From NCBI GenBank assembly GCA_964637515.1, contig CAZWUI010000004.1, positions 46,651 through 110,650 on the forward strand: DNA of 64,000 nucleotides, in the 5' to 3' direction. Of this stretch, positions 61,148-64,000 are shown one piece after another. A program made the position numbers and the translations under genes. The DNA is from RGIG4097 sp964637515. Lineage in GTDB: Bacteria > Bacillota > Clostridia > Christensenellales > CAG-917. The stretch's first letter is position 1. Every line of letters begins with the position of its first letter. The notes below the pieces were generated by a model, which worked only from the letters and a program-made list of their open reading frames with translations, was not told the origin of the DNA and ran no database searches.

Positions 61148-62425
61148 ATGAAACACATCGACACCATTTGCGTACAAGGCGGTTACACTCCCGGAAACGG
61201 AGAACCCAGACAAATTCCTATCGTGCAGAGCACGACTTTCAAGTACGACACCAGTCCCGATATGGCGAAACTTTTCGACCTTGAGGCATCGGGTTATTTC
61301 TACACCAGACTGCAAAACCCGACCAACGATTACGTCGCGAAGAAACTCACCGAACTCGAGGGCGGTACCGCGGGCATGTTGACAAGCTCGGGACAAGCGG
61401 CAAATTTCTACGCCGTGTTCAACGTCGCAAACTGCGGTGATCACGTCGTCGCAAGCTCCGCAATCTACGGCGGAACTTACAATTTGTTTGCGGTCACCAT
61501 GAAGAAAATGGGCATTGATTTCACTTTCGTCGCTCCCGATTGCACCGAAGAAGAACTCGACGCTGCATTCCGTCCCAACACCAAAGCGTTGTTTGGTGAA
61601 ACTATCGCAAATCCCGCACTTGCGGTCATCGACATTGAAAAATTCGCAAACGTCGCGCATCGTCACGGCGTGCCTTTCATCATCGACAACACTTTCGCAA
61701 CTCCCATCAACTGCCGTCCGATAGAGTGGGGCGCGGACATCGTCACCCATTCCACCACGAAGTATATCGACGGTCACGGAGCGTGCGTAGGCGGTGCAAT
61801 CATCGACGCAGGCAAATTTGATTGGATGGCGCACAAGGATAAATTCCCCGGACTCACCACTCCCGACGACAGTTATCACGGCATAACCTATGCGGAAAAG
61901 TTCGGCAAAGAAGGCGCATTCATCACGAAATGTACCGCACAACTCATGAGAGATTTCGGCTCGATCCAATCTCCGCAACACGCTTTCTATCTCAATCTCG
62001 GTCTTGAAAGCTTGCACGTCAGAATGCAACGCCACACCGAAAACGGTCAGAAAGTCGCGGAATGGCTCGCAAAAGATCCTCGTATCGCTTGGGTTATTTA
62101 TCCCGGTCTCAAAGGGGACAAATATTACGAACAAGCGAAGAAATATTGCCCCAACGGCACTTGCGGAGTGGTCAGTTTCGGCTTCACCGGCGGCAGACAA
62201 GCGGCAGAGAAGTTCATGGGCGAACTCAAACTCATCGCAATCGAAACTCACGTTGCGGACGCACGCAGTTGTTGTTTGCACCCCGCAAGCACCACTCACC
62301 GTCAAATGACCGACGACGAACTCACCGCCGCAGGTATCTCTCCCGACCTCGTCCGTTTGAGTTGCGGACTTGAAAGTGCGGAAGACCTAATCAACGATAT
62401 AGCACAAGCCCTCGACAAAATCTGA
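61148..62425 (+). CDS. metY: O-acetylhomoserine sulfhydrylase
   Basis: 425 residues, Cys/Met-metabolism PLP enzyme. The pyridoxal lysine is in HSTTKYIDGHG, with SSGQAANFYA and YTRLQNPTNDY. It makes homocysteine from O-acetylhomoserine and sulfide. No SAM riboswitch, S-box or T-box is seen upstream; it is close behind smpB (AGAGGT). metA follows after 12 nt. Confidence 0.93.
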   Translation: MKHIDTICVQGGYTPGNGEPRQIPIVQSTTFKYDTSPDMAKLFDLEASGYFYTRLQNPTNDYVAKKLTELEGGTAGMLTSSGQAANFYAVFNVANCGDHVVASSAIYGGTYNLFAVTMKKMGIDFTFVAPDCTEEELDAAFRPNTKALFGETIANPALAVIDIEKFANVAHRHGVPFIIDNTFATPINCRPIEWGADIVTHSTTKYIDGHGACVGGAIIDAGKFDWMAHKDKFPGLTTPDDSYHGITYAEKFGKEGAFITKCTAQLMRDFGSIQSPQHAFYLNLGLESLHVRMQRHTENGQKVAEWLAKDPRIAWVIYPGLKGDKYYEQAKKYCPNGTCGVVSFGFTGGRQAAEKFMGELKLIAIETHVADARSCCLHPASTTHRQMTDDELTAAGISPDLVRLSCGLESAEDLINDIAQALDKI

Positions 62426-62437
62426 TAGGAGAAATCT

Positions 62438-63340
62438 ATGCCTATTATCATTCCCAAAGATTTGCCCGCCCACGACGTGCTAGTCCGCGAAAAAATATTC
62501 GTTATGGACAGCACGCGTGCGGTAGAGCAGGATATACGCCCGATTGAGATCGCAATTCTCAACCTGATGCCCACGAAGGAAGTCACCGAAACGCAACTCA
62601 TCAGATTGCTTTCAAACACACCGTTGCAGGTGAATATCACCCTGATAAACACCGCGAGTTACCGCTCGAAACACGCATCCGACGACCATATGAGCAAGTT
62701 TTACTGCACTCTCAAACAGGCAAAAAACAAGAAATTCGACGGTATGATAGTCACGGGCGCACCCGTTGAAACCATTCCTTTCGAGGACGTCAAGTATTGG
62801 AAAGAACTCACCGAAGTCATCGAATTTGCAAAGGAAAACGTCACGAGTACGATTTATATCTGTTGGGGTGCGCAAGCGTCGTTATATTATCAATTCGGCA
62901 TAGGCAAAAAGGATTTACCCGAAAAGAAATTCGGCGTTTTCGCAACGAAAGCGGTCGTTGAAAACGATTTGCTTTTGAAGGGTATGGACGACACCTTCTA
63001 CATTCCCCATTCCCGCCATACACAAGTCGACGAGGACGCACTCTACAAGTGCGACAAGGTCAAAGTGCTTGCCGTGTCCGACGAGGCGGGTGTCTGCATT
63101 GCCAAAACTCACGACAATAAATCCTTCTTCTTCACGGGACACGCAGAGTATGATAGGGATACACTTCTCGGTGAGTATACCCGCGATTTGAACAAGGGAC
63201 TCAATATCAAAGCGCCCGAAAACTACTTTGCAGACGAGAAAAATATGATTGTGGATATGAAATGGAAATCCACCGCCAATCTGCTATTCTATAATTGGCT
63301 TAACTACTACGTCTACCAAGTTACGCCATACGTGCTATAA
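62438..63340 (+). CDS. metA: Homoserine O-acetyltransferase MetA
   Basis: 300 residues, MetA family. Cysteine nucleophile in YICWGAQAS, the His and Glu of the active site in FFTGHAEYD and nearby. Position 111 is Glu (TGAPVETIPF), which in characterised enzymes marks acetyl-CoA use, while Gly marks succinyl-CoA. This agrees with MetY next to it using O-acetylhomoserine. TAGGAG lies upstream of the ATG. Confidence 0.94.
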   Translation: MPIIIPKDLPAHDVLVREKIFVMDSTRAVEQDIRPIEIAILNLMPTKEVTETQLIRLLSNTPLQVNITLINTASYRSKHASDDHMSKFYCTLKQAKNKKFDGMIVTGAPVETIPFEDVKYWKELTEVIEFAKENVTSTIYICWGAQASLYYQFGIGKKDLPEKKFGVFATKAVVENDLLLKGMDDTFYIPHSRHTQVDEDALYKCDKVKVLAVSDEAGVCIAKTHDNKSFFFTGHAEYDRDTLLGEYTRDLNKGLNIKAPENYFADEKNMIVDMKWKSTANLLFYNWLNYYVYQVTPYVL

Positions 63341-63349
63341 GGAGGGATT

Positions 63350-63685
63350 ATGGACATCAAACGCACCGCAACCAGCGGAAAAGCACTCATTGACATGTTG
63401 CTCGACGAGAACAATCAAGATTCAATCTTCATCTTCGATCAAAACGGCAGAGAATACGAATGCGACCAAGTTGCTATCATTCCTTACGACGATGAAATTT
63501 ACGTCATCTTGAAACCTATCGACGAGATAGAAGGAGTCGCAGACGACGAAGCACTCGTATGCCATCTCATCGTCCCCCATGACAACGAAGAAGAAGCAAT
63601 GCTCTTGCTCGAATACGACGAAGAAACCGCCATTACAGTCTTTGAAAAATATTACGAACTTCTCGACGAAGCAGGAATAGAGTAA
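63350..63685 (+). CDS. DUF1292 domain-containing protein
   Basis: 111 residues, acidic, with FDQNGREYECDQVAIIPYDD and DEALVCHLIV typical of the DUF1292 family, small proteins conserved in Bacillota with no known reaction. It starts 10 nt after metA (AAGGAGG) and stands just before tRNA-Leu. Confidence 0.9.
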   Translation: MDIKRTATSGKALIDMLLDENNQDSIFIFDQNGREYECDQVAIIPYDDEIYVILKPIDEIEGVADDEALVCHLIVPHDNEEEAMLLLEYDEETAITVFEKYYELLDEAGIE

Positions 63686-63692
63686 AAAACGC

Positions 63693-63721
63693 TTGCATAT
63701 CGAAAAAGTTTGTGATATATT
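63693..63721 (+). promoter_or_regulatory. Promoter of tRNA-Leu
   Basis: TTGCAT, 17-nt spacer, TATATT, 10 nt before the tRNA. Confidence 0.75.
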
Positions 63722-63730
63722 AACACGTGC

Positions 63731-63818
63731 GCCGGTGTGGTGAAACTGGCAGACGCGCTGGACTCAAAATCCTGTGGACTAATCATCCGTGTCGGTTCGA
63801 GTCCGACCACCGGCACCA
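63731..63818 (+). tRNA. tRNA-Leu (anticodon CAA)
   Basis: 88 nt with encoded CCA and a long variable arm. Acceptor GCCGGTG pairs with CACCGGC; the anticodon loop CTCAAAA gives CAA (reads TTG). The anticodon stem has one T-T mismatch. Confidence 0.93.
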
Positions 63819-63828
63819 AACGAAAAAG

Positions 63829-63861
63829 CAACCTTGCACACAACCGCAAGGTTGTTTTTTT
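63829..63861 (+). terminator. Intrinsic terminator after tRNA-Leu
   Basis: Stem CAACCTTGC/GCAAGGTTG followed by a T run. The remaining 63862-64000 holds no gene; it includes a GC-rich palindrome CGCGCG/CGCGCG (63914-63931). Confidence 0.8.
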
Positions 63862-64000
63862 ATTTTTGCACCCTTTTGCTTGCAAAAATGGGCGCGGAAA
63901 TAAAAAAAGTATCGCGCGCGACGGCGCGCGTGTGCAAGGTTAATATTGAGTGCAGATAGGGGGAATGAGCAATAGAGATGCGAAATACCACCGTGCTACA

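Noticed and set aside
63737..63943. Frame running through tRNA-Leu
   Set aside because: It overlaps the tRNA and its terminator, so it is not a gene.
63862..64000. Possible gene at the window end
   Set aside because: No frame with a start site; GC palindrome and AT-rich DNA only. A gene may begin beyond the edge.

Overview
This window comes from a low-to-mid GC Gram-positive bacterium, most likely an uncultured member of the Bacillota (class Clostridia, gut-type, possibly Christensenellales-like; the order is a guess). The evidence is the classic Bacillota gene orders dnaG-rpoD-trmK-nif3 and yqfC-yqfD-phoH-yqfF-ybeY-era-recO, strong Shine-Dalgarno sites, near-consensus sigma-A promoters with 17-nt spacers, T-tailed terminators, many lipoproteins, no outer-membrane genes, and sporulation genes (yqfC, yqfD). 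A sigma-E-like promoter in front of yqfC suggests a spore-forming ancestry.

Layout. 1-3.4 kb: 3' part of a very repetitive surface protein with a C-terminal membrane anchor. 3.4-11 kb: rubrerythrin, a CsoR-controlled copper exporter whose C-terminus carries a fused CopZ-like domain, a secreted/anchored lipase-like protein, a membrane protein, a second rubrerythrin, a free-standing FtsK-gamma-like protein and a tiny Cys-rich protein. 11.1-16.6 kb: tRNA-Ala/tRNA-Ile, then dnaG-rpoD-trmK-nif3-zinc-ribbon protein. 16.6-21.6 kb: beta-galactosidase and thrS. 21.7-23.8 kb: an accessory cassette (macro domain + HTH protein, TerY-like vWA protein, repeats) lying between thrS and infC-rpmI-rplT. 24-29.6 kb: the infC operon with an attenuator-like leader, an rRNA methyltransferase, yebC, and proA-iscS-iscU. 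29.6-31.8 kb: a repeat-rich accessory patch with an XRE/zinc-ribbon regulator and an IS-end-like sequence. 31.7-39 kb: HtrA-like protease, DegV, ApbE-NusG_II-Gx transporter, and murG with a propeller-like membrane protein. 39-50 kb: a lipase, type IIA topoisomerase B and A subunits, DUF1846, pepF, a lipoprotein and dnaB. 50.2-59.6 kb: the yqfC...recO cluster, then a lipoprotein, sua5 and a low-molecular-weight phosphatase. 59.6-64 kb: ferritin-like protein, secG, smpB, metY-metA, DUF1292 and tRNA-Leu.

Most of the window is housekeeping: replication (dnaG, dnaB, topoisomerase), transcription (rpoD), translation and ribosome biogenesis (infC, L35, L20, thrS, era, ybeY, smpB, tRNAs), envelope (murG, secG) and stress/metal handling (csoR-copA, rubrerythrins). 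The metY-metA pair is coherent: MetA has Glu at position 111, the acetyl-CoA-type residue, and MetY uses O-acetylhomoserine.

The least ordinary observations are: (i) an in-frame CopA-CopZ fusion that keeps a complete internal ribosome-binding site and start; (ii) a set of genes whose promoter -10 lies so close to the ATG that the mRNAs should be leaderless, all without a Shine-Dalgarno; (iii) an 18-bp perfect palindrome overlapping the proA -35; (iv) the macro-HTH/vWA cassette splitting a conserved translation locus; (v) a DnaB helicase ending in an SSB-like acidic tip; and (vi) a YqfF/PgpH that lacks the usual extracellular sensor domain. No CRISPR array, prophage or complete insertion sequence was seen.
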